From Streptomyces sp. B3I8 (GTDB taxonomy: Bacteria > Actinomycetota > Actinomycetes > Streptomycetales > Streptomycetaceae): a stretch of DNA of 64,000 nucleotides. The first letter of the stretch is position 1; every line of letters begins with the position of its first letter. Made by a program: the position numbers and the translations under genes. This document shows, piece after piece, positions 42,222 to 51,855 of the stretch. Location of the stretch: the NCBI RefSeq assembly GCF_030816915.1, contig NZ_JAUSYN010000002.1, forward strand, positions 1,625,501-1,689,500, written 5' to 3'. Under the pieces are notes generated by a model. That model was not told where the DNA came from. It saw only the letters and a list, made by a program, of their open reading frames with translations, and made no database searches.

Positions 42222-44593
42222 GCGGGCGGGCCCGACTGGCGCTGTGCGCGGCGGCGGCGACACTGATGGCGTCGTGCGCGCTGCTGCCCCTGGTGTCCCC
42301 GGCGACCTGGTACTTCCAGGCGGTGTTCCTGGTGCTGGTGCAGACCGGGGTGGGCGCGGTGACCCGGCGGGTGCCGCTGGCCAGGACGCTGACCCTGGCC
42401 TGTCAGGCCCTCGTCACCCTGCTGCTGCTGACGCTGTTCTGCGCCCGGAGTTACGCCATCGCCGGGTTCGTGCCCGGCCCCCAGGCCTTCCGGTACTTCG
42501 CCGAGCTGCTGGACAGCGGCTCGGACCAGGTCGCCCAGTACGCCATCCCGGCGCCGCTCACCCCCGGCATCCGGCTGATGCTGGTCGGCGGTGTGGCGCT
42601 GATCGGCCTCGCGGTGGACGCGCTCGCGGTCACCTTCCGCAGCGCGGCCCCGGCCGGACTGCCGCTGCTGGCCCTGTATTCGGTGGCCGCGGGCCTGGCC
42701 GACGGCGGCGCCGCCTGGCTGTGGTTCCTGCTGGCGTCGGCCGGCTATCTGATGCTGCTGCTCGCCGAGGGCCGCGACCGGCTCTCGCAGTGGGGTCGCG
42801 TCTTCGGCGGCTCCGGCGGCGCCCAGGCCCGGGGCGACAGCGGCACGACGGCGCCCGTGCGCACCGGCCGGCGCATCGGGGCGCTCGCCCTGGGGGTCGC
42901 CGTCGTCGTGCCGCTCGCGCTGCCCACACTGGACGGCGGGCTGCTGGACGCCGCCGGCGCGGGCGTGGGCCAGGGCACGGGCGGCGGCACGATCTCGGCG
43001 GTCAACCCCCTGGTGTCGCTGCGCGACAGCCTGAACACGGACGACGACCGCCAGGTGCTGTCGTACCGCACCAGCACCGAGGACACGCAGGACATGTATC
43101 TGCGGATCGTGGCGCTGGACGACTTCGACGGCACCACCTGGAGACCGGCCCAGCGGCACATCGAGGACGTGCCCGGCACCTTCCCCGACCCGGCGGGGCT
43201 CGCCCGGGACGTCCGGCGCGACGAGATCCGCACGCGGATAGCGGCGGCGGACACCTATGCCCAGGACTGGCTGCCGATGCCGTATCCGGCGAGCGGTGTC
43301 GACGTCGACGGCAAGTGGCGGTACGAGCCGGTGGGCCGCACGCTCGTCGGCGACCACGGGCAGACCACCAAGGGCGCGCGCTACACAGTGCGCAGCCTGG
43401 TCGTGCAGCCGACCGCACGCCAGCTGGCCACGGCGCCCGCGCCGTCGGCGGAGTTGGAGCGGGAGTTCACCAAGGTGCCCGCCTCGCTGCCGGACGTGGT
43501 GGCCGAGAAGGCCGCGGAAGTGACCAAGGGCGCGCACAACCACTACGAGCAGGCGGTGAAGCTCCAGGACTGGTTCGCCCTCAACGGTGGCTTCACCTAC
43601 GACACCCAGGTGGAGGTCGGCAGCGGCTCCGGGGCGATCGCCCGCTTCCTGCGGGACAAGCGCGGCTTCTGCGTCCACTTCTCCTTCGCGATGGCGTCGA
43701 TGGCGCGGACGCTGGGCATTCCGGCCCGGGTCGCGGTCGGCTTCACCCCGGGGACGGCGCAGGCCGACGGGTCGATGTCGGTGGGCCTGCGGGACGCGCA
43801 CGCGTGGCCGGAACTGTACTTCGAGGGTGTCGGCTGGACCCGCTTCGAGCCGACCCCGAACCGGGGGACGACTCCGGAGTACACGCGGACCCGGACGCCG
43901 ACGGGCGAGGAGTCGAAGGCCCCGGAGGCGACGGAGTCGGCCTCCGCGACCGCGTCGGCCGAACCGTCCGCGGACGAGAGCTGCTCGCCCGACCAGAAGC
44001 GGCTGCAGGCCTGCCCGACCGAATCGGCCCTGGCGGGCGCCGCCTCGCACGACGACGGGCCGCCGTGGTGGCAGATCGCCGGCCTCGCCGCCCTGGTGCT
44101 GCTGGTGCTGGTCGTGCCGCTGCTGCCGATGCTGTGGCGGCAGAGACGGCGGGCGGCGCGGCTCGGCGGGCACGGGCGCGGCGAGCACGAGACGGCCGGG
44201 CACGCCCTGGCGGTGTGGCAGGAGGTCATGGACTCCGCCTGGGACCTCGGCATCGTGCCGGACGACTCGCTGACCCCGCGCAGGACGGCGGAGCGGATCG
44301 TGCGGCTCGGGGGGCTCGGCGGCGGGGCGGCGGAGGCGATGCACCGGCTGGCCTCGGCGGTGGAGGCGGTGCTGTACGCGCCGCGGCCGCGACCGGTCGC
44401 GGGGGTGGCGCGGGACGCGCGGGTCGTTCTGGGTGCCCTGCGGGCGGCGGTGGGTGGCGGAGCTCGCCTGCGGGCAGCGGTGGCGCCGCGGTCGGTGCGG
44501 CGGGTGATGTGGGCGGTGGCGGAGCGGTGGGCGGGTCTGCGGGCCGCGGTGCGTGCCCGTGTCCCGTCCGTGCCCCGGCGGGCACAGGGCTGA
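42218..44593 (+). CDS. transglutaminase-like membrane protein (DUF3488/TgpA type)
   Basis: A 791-aa protein. Six or so N-terminal spans lie within residues 1-250, and a large extracellular part holds the transglutaminase-like domain. Its catalytic Cys485 lies in KRGFCVHFSFAMASM and His528 in LRDAHAWPELYF, with an acidic residue shortly after. A Thr/Glu/Ala-rich linker, one more span (about 615-640) and a cytoplasmic tail (DUF4129-like) complete it. The start ATG overlaps the DUF58 stop (ATGA), with AGGAGG upstream. Third member of the MoxR operon. Possible roles are wall protein crosslinking or proteolysis (inference). Confidence 0.92.
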   Translation: MSGRARLALCAAAATLMASCALLPLVSPATWYFQAVFLVLVQTGVGAVTRRVPLARTLTLACQALVTLLLLTLFCARSYAIAGFVPGPQAFRYFAELLDSGSDQVAQYAIPAPLTPGIRLMLVGGVALIGLAVDALAVTFRSAAPAGLPLLALYSVAAGLADGGAAWLWFLLASAGYLMLLLAEGRDRLSQWGRVFGGSGGAQARGDSGTTAPVRTGRRIGALALGVAVVVPLALPTLDGGLLDAAGAGVGQGTGGGTISAVNPLVSLRDSLNTDDDRQVLSYRTSTEDTQDMYLRIVALDDFDGTTWRPAQRHIEDVPGTFPDPAGLARDVRRDEIRTRIAAADTYAQDWLPMPYPASGVDVDGKWRYEPVGRTLVGDHGQTTKGARYTVRSLVVQPTARQLATAPAPSAELEREFTKVPASLPDVVAEKAAEVTKGAHNHYEQAVKLQDWFALNGGFTYDTQVEVGSGSGAIARFLRDKRGFCVHFSFAMASMARTLGIPARVAVGFTPGTAQADGSMSVGLRDAHAWPELYFEGVGWTRFEPTPNRGTTPEYTRTRTPTGEESKAPEATESASATASAEPSADESCSPDQKRLQACPTESALAGAASHDDGPPWWQIAGLAALVLLVLVVPLLPMLWRQRRRAARLGGHGRGEHETAGHALAVWQEVMDSAWDLGIVPDDSLTPRRTAERIVRLGGLGGGAAEAMHRLASAVEAVLYAPRPRPVAGVARDARVVLGALRAAVGGGARLRAAVAPRSVRRVMWAVAERWAGLRAAVRARVPSVPRRAQG

Positions 44594-44683
44594 GGGGGGC
44601 GGGTCGGGAGGTTTCATCGCCCCCGCCGCCCCTGCCCTTCCCGTCCCCGGGGGCTCCGCCCCCGGGCCCCGAAGGATCGCGCA

Positions 44684-44718
44684 CGCCCCCGCCGCCCCCG
44701 AAAGGGGCGGCGGGGGCG
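44684..44718. terminator. 15-bp GC hairpin between convergent operons
   Basis: CGCCCCCGCCGCCCC (44684-44698) and its exact complement (44704-44718) enclose CGAAA; GAGGAAAACT follows. A second 9-bp hairpin (CCCGGGGGC-TCC-GCCCCCGGG, 44646-44666) lies just before. Both stand between the transglutaminase gene (plus) and the DUF3040 gene (minus). Confidence 0.8.
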
Positions 44719-44732
44719 AGGAAAACTGTGGG

Positions 44733-45119
44733 CTACTGGCCCTGTTCGTCTCGGCGGCGCTGCCAGCGTTGTTCGATGCGGTCCATCATGGAGCGTCGCT
44801 GTCTGCTCGGCCGGGCCGCCGGCGGCCCGGCCGCCTGTTCGCCCGGTTTGGGAGCCTTACGCCAGCCCGTCACAGCGAGCACCGCACAGCCCAGCATGAC
44901 CAGGAACCCGACCACACTGACCCAGATCTGCTGTGCGACCATTCCGGCCATGAGGAGCGCGATACCTACGAGGAAGCCCGCCACCGCCTGGTAGACCCGT
45001 CGCCGGGTGTACGTACGCAGCGCGCTTCCCTCAAGCGCTGTCGCGAACTTGGGATCTTCGGCGTACAGCGCTCGCTCCATCTGCTCGAGCATTCGCTGCT
45101 CGTGCTCCGAGAGCGGCAC
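44733..45119 (-). CDS. DUF3040 small membrane protein
   Basis: A 128-aa protein. The conserved N-terminus PLSEHEQRMLEQMERALYAEDPKFA is the DUF3040 signature. Two membrane spans follow (about residues 45-66 and 68-86) and an Arg/Gln-rich tail. It resembles Rv2169c of M. tuberculosis, which lies in the same general neighbourhood downstream of the dcw genes. GTG 45119 has GAGGAGG 6 nt upstream. Function unknown. Confidence 0.9.
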   Translation of the reverse strand: MPLSEHEQRMLEQMERALYAEDPKFATALEGSALRTYTRRRVYQAVAGFLVGIALLMAGMVAQQIWVSVVGFLVMLGCAVLAVTGWRKAPKPGEQAAGPPAARPSRQRRSMMDRIEQRWQRRRDEQGQ

Positions 45120-45393
45120 GGAGTCCTCCTCATCGTGCAGTCGCCGGGGCGACCGGGGGTCCCCTTCAGGATAGGCAGGGAATCGCCCCCGTGAAACCCG
45201 CCCCTCTGCGCCAATCGACCGACCGGAATCCGCCATGGCCGTCCGGCTCACTGAGGCTTCCATTCCCCAGCGGCCGCTCCGTCATGCCGGGCGGTCTCCT
45301 TCGATCATACGGCGCCGGGCACCCGTTCGGGGGGCCTGTGGCGTACTCCATCCGCCGCCGCGCCCCTGATCAGCGCGGCGGCGCGGGACCCGC

Positions 45394-46239
45394 TCAGGCC
45401 CCGTCCGCCCCTCGCGTTCCACCGGAAGCCGTCTCGCCCGGACCAGTCTCACCGGGACCCGTGTCGCCGGGACCCGTCTCGCCGGGACCCGTCTCGCCGA
45501 GAACGTGGAGCTGGGTGGCCACGGCGTGGAAGGCAGTGTGCTCGGCCGCTGCGGCCTCCAGCGCGAGCAGCGCCTCCAGGGCCCCGGGCTCGGTGTCCAC
45601 CAGCACCCCGGGGACGAGATCGGCGAAGACGCGCACGCCGTGCACGGCGGCCACCCGCAGCCCCGCGTCCTCGACGAGCGCGGTGAGCTGTCCGGCGGTG
45701 AAACGGTGCGGCACGGGGTCGGCGTCCCCCCATCGGCCGTTCGGGTCGTCGAGGGCCTGGCGGGCCTCCTTGAAGTGCCCGGCGAGGGCGCGCGCGAGCA
45801 CGGCACCGCCGAGGCCGGCGGCGAGCAGGCTGAGCACGCCGCCGGGGCGCAGCGCGGCCACCGCGTTGCGCACGCCCTCCCCGGGATCGTCCACGTATTC
45901 CAGGACCCCGTGGCACAGCACGGCGTCGTGTCCGCCGCGCTCGATCACGTCGAACAGGCCGTGGGCGTCGCCCTGCACGCCCCGCACCCGGTCGGCGACG
46001 CCCGCCTCGGCCGCCCGGCGCTCCAGGGCGAACAGCGCGTTGGGGCTGGGGTCGACGACGGTGACGCGGTGGCCGAGCCGGGCGACGGGCACGGCGAAGT
46101 TGCCACTGCCGCCCCCGGTGTCGAGCACGTCGAGCACGTCCCGGCCCGTGACCTTGACCCGGCGGTCGAGGGCGTCCTGGAGGACCTCCCAGACCACGGC
46201 GGTACGGAGGGAGGCGCGGGGGCGCATCGGGTCCGACAC
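45394..46239 (-). CDS. SAM-dependent methyltransferase with a GETGP repeat tail
   Basis: A 281-aa class I methyltransferase. The SAM loop is DTGGGSGNFAVPVARLG (about residues 40-56), the acidic residue is in VTVVDPSPNAL, and the DAVLCHGVLEYV block contacts substrate or cofactor. It looks like the SmtA/CmoM-like type, but I cannot name the substrate. The C-terminal tail (about 247-270) is GETGP repeated, coded by a 15-bp tandem repeat. GTG start at 46239; an in-frame ATG lies four codons downstream. Confidence 0.88.
   Translation of the reverse strand: MSDPMRPRASLRTAVVWEVLQDALDRRVKVTGRDVLDVLDTGGGSGNFAVPVARLGHRVTVVDPSPNALFALERRAAEAGVADRVRGVQGDAHGLFDVIERGGHDAVLCHGVLEYVDDPGEGVRNAVAALRPGGVLSLLAAGLGGAVLARALAGHFKEARQALDDPNGRWGDADPVPHRFTAGQLTALVEDAGLRVAAVHGVRVFADLVPGVLVDTEPGALEALLALEAAAAEHTAFHAVATQLHVLGETGPGETGPGDTGPGETGPGETASGGTRGADGA
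45429..45500 (-). repeat. 15-bp tandem repeat coding GETGP units
   Basis: About five units of the type GGAGACGGGTCCCGG (minus strand) encode GETGP/GDTGP at the end of the methyltransferase. The units at 45470-45499 are essentially identical, and outer ones differ by a few bases. Slippage would change length by whole pentapeptides without a frameshift. Confidence 0.85.
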
Positions 46240-46361
46240 GGCAGTTGACTCCTCGGCGCGGCACCGCCGGGGGTACGGCGGAGCGTGTTGGGCTGCCCTC
46301 CGGCCCCCGTGTCACCGGGCTCGCCGGCCGTCATCGGGGCGGAAGGCTTCAGGCGCCTTCC

Positions 46362-46367
46362 ACCCTA
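46362..46367 (-). promoter_or_regulatory. candidate -10 box (TAGGGT) of the methyltransferase gene
   Basis: TAGGGT on the minus strand would start transcription near 46355, directly at a small hairpin (GGAAGGC / GCCTTCC, 46341-46361). No clear -35, so weak. Confidence 0.3.
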
Positions 46368-46411
46368 TTGCCTCCGGCGACGTCCGAAGAGTCCCGTCCG
46401 CCCGCGCCCGC

Positions 46412-47014
46412 TCACCCCGCGTGCGGCACCTCCCGGTCCGCACGGTCGCCGCGATCTCCACGGCCTTCGCGACCTCCACGGCCTTCGCGGTCCGTCCGGC
46501 CCGTTTCGCCCCGGGGAGCGGGCAGCGCGGGCTGCAGCACCAGCATCCGTTCCACCAGCCGGACGAACATGGCCACGTCGCGTATCAGATCGTCCGCGTC
46601 GCGGTGGCCGGCCGCTCCCCGGATGCCGGCCTCGGCCCGCGCGCGCCGCTCCGCCCCGGAGGCGAACAGCGCGCTCCACTCGTCGAGTTCGGGCGCTATC
46701 TCGGGCAGCACCTCCCAGGCGCTGCGTATCCGGGCGCGGCGCCTGGGCGTCCGCTCCGGGCGGCCGCGGGCGGCCAGCACCGCGGCGGCGGTGCGCAGGG
46801 CGGCCAGGTGGGCCGCGGCGTACCGCTCGTTCGGCGTCTCCAGCATGGCCGCCTCGTCGAGACCGGCGCGGGCCTGGGCGAGCAGGTCGAGCGCGGCGGG
46901 TGGAGCCGTGGTCCGGCGGAGCACCGGGTGCACGTCGCTCGCCGGGCCTGTCAGTGAGGGGGCAGGGCCGGTCGCGCGGCGCCGCCGGGCGGCGCCCGCG
47001 TCGTGGTGGGCCAT
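46412..47014 (-). CDS. SAV_6107-type HEPN domain protein
   Basis: A 200-aa mostly helical protein. The central part (about residues 38-165, with LLAQARAGLDEAAMLETPNERYAAAHLAALR and ALRTAAAVLAARGRP) matches my recollection of the HEPN family named after SAV_6107, which is located in the equivalent region of S. avermitilis. HEPN folds are often ribonucleases or toxin-like. A convincing R-x4-6-H catalytic motif is not obvious, so activity is open. The tail is Gly/Arg/Asp/Glu-rich and repetitive (GREGRGDRGDRADRE). ATG 47014 follows AGGAGG. Divergent from a TetR gene. Confidence 0.8.
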   Translation of the reverse strand: MAHHDAGAARRRRATGPAPSLTGPASDVHPVLRRTTAPPAALDLLAQARAGLDEAAMLETPNERYAAAHLAALRTAAAVLAARGRPERTPRRRARIRSAWEVLPEIAPELDEWSALFASGAERRARAEAGIRGAAGHRDADDLIRDVAMFVRLVERMLVLQPALPAPRGETGRTDREGRGGREGRGDRGDRADREVPHAG

Positions 47015-47174
47015 GACGAACCTCCTGTCGTCTTCTCCACGGCACTGTGTCCGTATGCCCCCATAGTGAGGTATGGCACTGACAATCCGTTCTGACCTGC
47101 ACCTTTGCCTCGCTCACACGTTCGGGAAGAGATGCGGGCGGGAGTTTCGCAAGGTTGCTGTGAGAATCGGGGGC

Positions 47175-47807
47175 ATGGTCGAAACCAGCAGCGTCACGCC
47201 GGGCGTCACGAGCCGCCGTGAGGCCACCCGCCAGAAGCTCTACGAGGCGGCCGTCACCCTCATCGCGGAACAGGGGTTCTCCGCCACCACGGTGGACGAG
47301 ATCGCCGAGCGCGCCGGCGTGGCCAAGGGCACGGTGTACTACAACTTCGCGAGCAAGTCGGTGCTCTTCGAGGAGCTGCTGCGGCACGGTGTGGGGCTGC
47401 TGACCGCCTCCCTGCGGGAGGCGGCCGAGCGCACCGGCCGCGAGGGTGGCCGCACGGTGGACGCCCTGGACGCGATGATCCGCGCGGGGCTGGGGTTCAT
47501 CGCCCGCTACCCGGCCTTCACCCAGCTCTACGTGGCCGAACTGTGGCGCACCAACAGGGCCTGGCAGTCGACCCTGATGGTGGTGCGGCAGCAGGTCGTC
47601 GCGGTCATCGAGGACGTGCTGCGGGCGGGGGTGGCGCGGGGGGAGCTGAGCGGTGAGATCGACGTGTCGCTGACGGCGGCGGCCCTGGTCGGCATGGTGC
47701 TGGTGGCGGCGCTCGACTGGCAGTCCTTCCAGCCGGAGCGCTCGCTGGACGACGTCCACGCGGCACTGTCCCGGCTGTTGCAGGGCCGGGTGAGCGGCCG
47801 CGGATGA
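47175..47807 (+). CDS. TetR family transcriptional regulator
   Basis: A 210-aa regulator. The N-terminal helix-turn-helix (about residues 20-60) reads LIAEQGFSATTVDEIAERAGVAKGTVYYNF, the classic TetR signature; the ligand domain follows. The start at ATG 47175 is chosen because it precedes the domain by the usual short tail. GAGAAT 7 nt upstream could be a -10 box of a leaderless transcript. The divergent HEPN gene and the downstream FAD enzyme are its obvious candidate targets. Confidence 0.9.
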   Translation: MVETSSVTPGVTSRREATRQKLYEAAVTLIAEQGFSATTVDEIAERAGVAKGTVYYNFASKSVLFEELLRHGVGLLTASLREAAERTGREGGRTVDALDAMIRAGLGFIARYPAFTQLYVAELWRTNRAWQSTLMVVRQQVVAVIEDVLRAGVARGELSGEIDVSLTAAALVGMVLVAALDWQSFQPERSLDDVHAALSRLLQGRVSGRG

Positions 47808-48107
47808 CGCGCGGCGCGCGGGGACGCCGGTCCCGGCCGGCCGCGTCCCCCGCGGGCCGGCCCGGACCGGCGCTTCCTCGTCCCCCTGGCCCGGCCGGGG
47901 GCGGGCTCCGTTCCGCCGCCCCGTGTCGGCGGTGCCGGAGCCGTGCCCCTCCTCCGTGCGTCCACTCTTCCGTCCGCGCACGTCGGAGGCCATCCGCGCG
48001 GGTACTCAATCCCGCGTCTGGGTACGCATGCTCAGTGCCCCGTACCCGCCCCCGGGGCCGGTGGCCCCCGGGACGGATTGCCGGTGGCGGCCGATACAGT
48101 CCCTGAC
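47808..48107. other. 300-bp intergenic region after the TetR gene
   Basis: No gene. GGGGACGC (47820-47827) pairs with GCGTCCCC (47843-47850) just after the TetR stop and may terminate it. The right end holds the -10 box of the next gene at 48095. The rest is very GC-rich without clear structure. Confidence 0.5.
48095..48100 (+). promoter_or_regulatory. -10 box (TACAGT) of the FAD enzyme gene, leaderless arrangement
   Basis: TACAGT ends 7 nt before ATG 48108 and there is no ribosome site, the usual geometry of a leaderless actinomycete mRNA. Confidence 0.5.
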
Positions 48108-49637
48108 ATGGCACGGATTGCGGTGATCGGCGCCGGCATGGGCGCGATGGCGGCGGCCGCCCGGCTGGCCGTCGCGGGCCACCGGGTGACGGTGTACGAG
48201 CGCACGGACACGTACGGCGGAGCGGTGCGCCGTTTCACCCGCGAGGGCTTCTCCTTCGACACCGGGCCGGGGCTGCTGCCGCTGCCTGCGGTCTGGCGCG
48301 ATCTGTTCGTCAAGACCGGCAAGGAGCCGCTGGAGTCGTGCGTCGAGCTGACGCAGGTCGATCCCGCCGCCCGGCACGTGTTCGCGGACGGCACGGAGGT
48401 CTCGCTGCCCAACGCCTCGCGGGCGGGCGTCGTGGCGGCACTGGACGCGGCGCTCGGCGACGGGGCGGGGACGCGGTGGGGCGACTTCCTGGTGCGCGCC
48501 CGGGAGGCCTGGGACCGTACACGGCGCCCGCTGCTGGAGGAGCCGCTGTGGGCCGACTGGCGGGTGCTGGGCGAGCGGGAGCCGTATCCGGCGGTGCCGC
48601 GCCGACGTCGCTTGCGCACCCGTACGGCCGCCACGCTCGCCGAGGTCGGCGAGCTGGAACTGACCGATCCCCGGCTGGCCGCGCTGTTGGAGAGCCACGC
48701 CCTGGCCTGGGGGCTCGATCCCCGGACGACTCCGGCGAGCGCGGCGGTGCTGCCGTACATGGAGCACGCGTTCGGCCTGTGGTACGTGCGCGGCGGCCTG
48801 CGGGAGCTGGCCCGCGCGGTCTACGAGCGGTGTCTGGCCCGCCGGGTGGAGTTCGTCTTCGGCGCGGAGGTCACCGGGGTGGTGGAGAAGGACGGCCGGG
48901 CGGCGGGCGTGGAGCTCGGTGACGGCACGGTGGCCGAGGCGGAGCACGTGGTGGCCGGTGTCGATCCGGTGCGGCTGGCCGGGCTGGCGGGGCGTCCGCC
49001 GTGGGGGGACGGCGAGGTGGGGGCCGATCCCGCGGCCGCCGGGGCGGCGGGGGCCGGTCGGTTCACCGTGCTCCTCGCGCTGCGGGAGGCGCGGGAGTCG
49101 GCGGCGGCGCACCGCACGGTGGTGCACTCCCCGGACCGCGTGGCCGAACTGGACTTCCTCGCCGGGCGTCCGTCGGCGGCGGAGGCACGGCCCACGGTGA
49201 CGGTGCTGCGGCCGGACGACGCCGCGCTGCGGCCGGACGACGGGCACGAGGCGGTGGTGGTGTCCGCGGCCGTGCCGGTGGCGGGCGGGGGGTGTGACTG
49301 GGCGTCGGCGGAGGTGCGGGAGCGGTTCGCGGAGCGCCTGCTGGAGGCGGCGGAGGCGGCCGTGCCGGGGGTGCGGGAGCGGGTGCTGTGGCGGGAGGTG
49401 CGGACGCCGGTGGAGACGGCGGCGGAGACGGGGATGACGTCGGGGGCGGTGCCGTGGCCGGCGTTCGCGGCGGGGGGTGGCCGCTTTTTGCGGCCCTCCA
49501 ACGTGACGGGGGCGTCGGGGTTGTTCGCGGTGGGGGGGTGGGCTCAGCCGGGTGGGGGGTTGCCGCATGCGGGGATGTCCGGGGCGTTGGTCGCGGGGCT
49601 GATCGTGGAGGGGCCTGGGTTCGGGGGGTCGCGGTAG
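48108..49637 (+). CDS. phytoene desaturase-like FAD-dependent oxidoreductase
   Basis: A 509-aa flavoprotein. The dinucleotide-binding motif VIGAGMGAMAAAARLAVAG opens the protein (residues 5-23), followed by YERTDTYGGAVRRF and DTGPGLLPLP, as in CrtI-type desaturases and related amine oxidases. The C-terminal FAD motif is near VGGWAQPGGGLPHAGMSG. No other carotenoid gene is adjacent, so the substrate is unknown. The second half has long Ala/Glu/Arg-rich stretches of extreme GC content. Confidence 0.85.
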   Translation: MARIAVIGAGMGAMAAAARLAVAGHRVTVYERTDTYGGAVRRFTREGFSFDTGPGLLPLPAVWRDLFVKTGKEPLESCVELTQVDPAARHVFADGTEVSLPNASRAGVVAALDAALGDGAGTRWGDFLVRAREAWDRTRRPLLEEPLWADWRVLGEREPYPAVPRRRRLRTRTAATLAEVGELELTDPRLAALLESHALAWGLDPRTTPASAAVLPYMEHAFGLWYVRGGLRELARAVYERCLARRVEFVFGAEVTGVVEKDGRAAGVELGDGTVAEAEHVVAGVDPVRLAGLAGRPPWGDGEVGADPAAAGAAGAGRFTVLLALREARESAAAHRTVVHSPDRVAELDFLAGRPSAAEARPTVTVLRPDDAALRPDDGHEAVVVSAAVPVAGGGCDWASAEVRERFAERLLEAAEAAVPGVRERVLWREVRTPVETAAETGMTSGAVPWPAFAAGGGRFLRPSNVTGASGLFAVGGWAQPGGGLPHAGMSGALVAGLIVEGPGFGGSR

Positions 49638-49659
49638 TCGGGCTCGCCCGGGTTCTTCT

Positions 49660-49777
49660 CGCCCACGCGGCGGAAGCCGCACCTCGACACAGCCCCGCGC
49701 CCCTGACGGCAGAACGGTCGGTGTTCGCGCCCACGCGGCGGTAGCCGCATGTCGACACAGCCCCGCGCCCCTGACGG
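49660..49777. repeat. two 50-bp direct repeats (dispersed intergenic element)
   Basis: 49660-49709 and 49728-49777 match at 47 of 50 positions, each running from CGCCCACGCGGCGG to CCCCTGACGG. Each contains a small hairpin (GCGGC-N4-GCCGC) and the CCCCGCGCCCCTGA core that recurs between genes in Streptomyces. They lie between the convergent FAD enzyme and the Tyr/Gln-rich membrane protein genes. Confidence 0.85.
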
Positions 49778-49790
49778 GGCACGGGTCCCG

Positions 49791-50711
49791 TCAGTAGCGG
49801 TACTGGTCGCCGTAGCCCTGGCCGTTGGTGTTGTTCTGGTAGGGGTAGGACTGTTCGGGGGGCAGTTCGCCGCCGTAGCCGTCCTCGGTGTCGCGCTGCT
49901 GGGGGACCCAGACGCCTCCGGGCGGGGTCTCCCCGTAGCCGCCCTGGTTCCCGGCGGCGTACTGGTCCTGTTCCTGGCCGTACCCCTGCTGGCCGTACTG
50001 CTGCTGCTCGCCGTATCCGGCGCCGGCGTCGTAGTCGCCGCCCTCCGGGTACGCCGACGCGCCGATGTACGGGTCGGAGTAGGCCGCGTACTGCTGCTGC
50101 CCGGTGTCGTAGGCGTAGCCCTGCTGGTCGTAGGAGTAGCCGTCGTACCCGTAGCCCTGTTGCTGCTGGGCGGCGGCCGCGTTCGCGGCGGCGTACGCCG
50201 CGTCCGTGTAGACGCCGTAGGTGCCGGTCTCGTCGGGCAGCGGCTGCGGCTCGTACACCGCGGTCGACTCGGCGGCGCTCTCCGCGCCCACGGGCCGGGT
50301 GGGGGTGAAGACGTCGTCGCGGTCGTCGTCGAAGGACTCGGCCTGCTGGTACGTTCCGGCGGCGATGTCCTCCGCCTCCGGCCCGGACTCGGCGGGGTGC
50401 GGCTCGGGCCGGGCGTTCTCGCCCCGGCGCCGCTTGCTGCCGCCCGGCTCCCGCTTGGGGTTTCCGACGGCCCAGCCCGCCGCGAAGCCGCGGCGGAACG
50501 ACAGCGTGACGTACGTCTGCCCGACGGCGAACGCCGCGGCACCCAGTCCGATCACGAGGACGGACGGGACCAGCACCCCGAGGACGACGAGGAGGAAGCC
50601 GCCGAAGGCGAGCAGCCGCCAGCGCAGCCGCGCCTTGTACTGCAGCAGCACCTCGCCCAGCAGCCACAGCGCGACGATGCCGAACGCGATGTAGAGGACC
50701 GTCCAGCCCAT
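49791..50711 (-). CDS. membrane protein with a Tyr/Gln/Gly-rich low-complexity tail
   Basis: A 306-aa protein. Two membrane spans (about residues 3-22 and 32-65) are followed by a basic junction (FRRGFAAGW, NPKREPGGSKRRRG). Then comes a disordered tail, acidic at first and then (about 175-306) dominated by Tyr, Gln, Gly and Ala with motifs such as YGYDGY, YDQQGYAY and GYGEQQQYGQQGYGQ. Such composition is typical of prion-like or phase-separating segments. ATG 50711 has GAGAGGGG upstream. No function known; a cell-envelope scaffold is conceivable (inference). Confidence 0.8.
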   Translation of the reverse strand: MGWTVLYIAFGIVALWLLGEVLLQYKARLRWRLLAFGGFLLVVLGVLVPSVLVIGLGAAAFAVGQTYVTLSFRRGFAAGWAVGNPKREPGGSKRRRGENARPEPHPAESGPEAEDIAAGTYQQAESFDDDRDDVFTPTRPVGAESAAESTAVYEPQPLPDETGTYGVYTDAAYAAANAAAAQQQQGYGYDGYSYDQQGYAYDTGQQQYAAYSDPYIGASAYPEGGDYDAGAGYGEQQQYGQQGYGQEQDQYAAGNQGGYGETPPGGVWVPQQRDTEDGYGGELPPEQSYPYQNNTNGQGYGDQYRY

Positions 50712-50767
50712 GTACGCCCCTCTCCCGGTGGTCGCTACGCAGTGTGTCGTACGACGATGCGACCGGT

Positions 50768-51726
<959 letters not shown>

Positions 51727-51855
51727 CCGGACGGCCGATGTTTGTCGGATTTTGTCGGGTGTTTGCGGGCCACCTGTCCACCCCTCGGACAACCGGTGCC
51801 GGGCCCGGCGCCGGCGGGGCGGACGTCGGCGGGTCCGGCGTCACCGCGTGCGTCG

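Noticed and set aside
48108..49637. Carotenoid biosynthesis cluster around the phytoene desaturase-like gene.
   Set aside because: No crtE, crtB or cyclase-like gene is nearby; the enzyme alone does not support a cluster.
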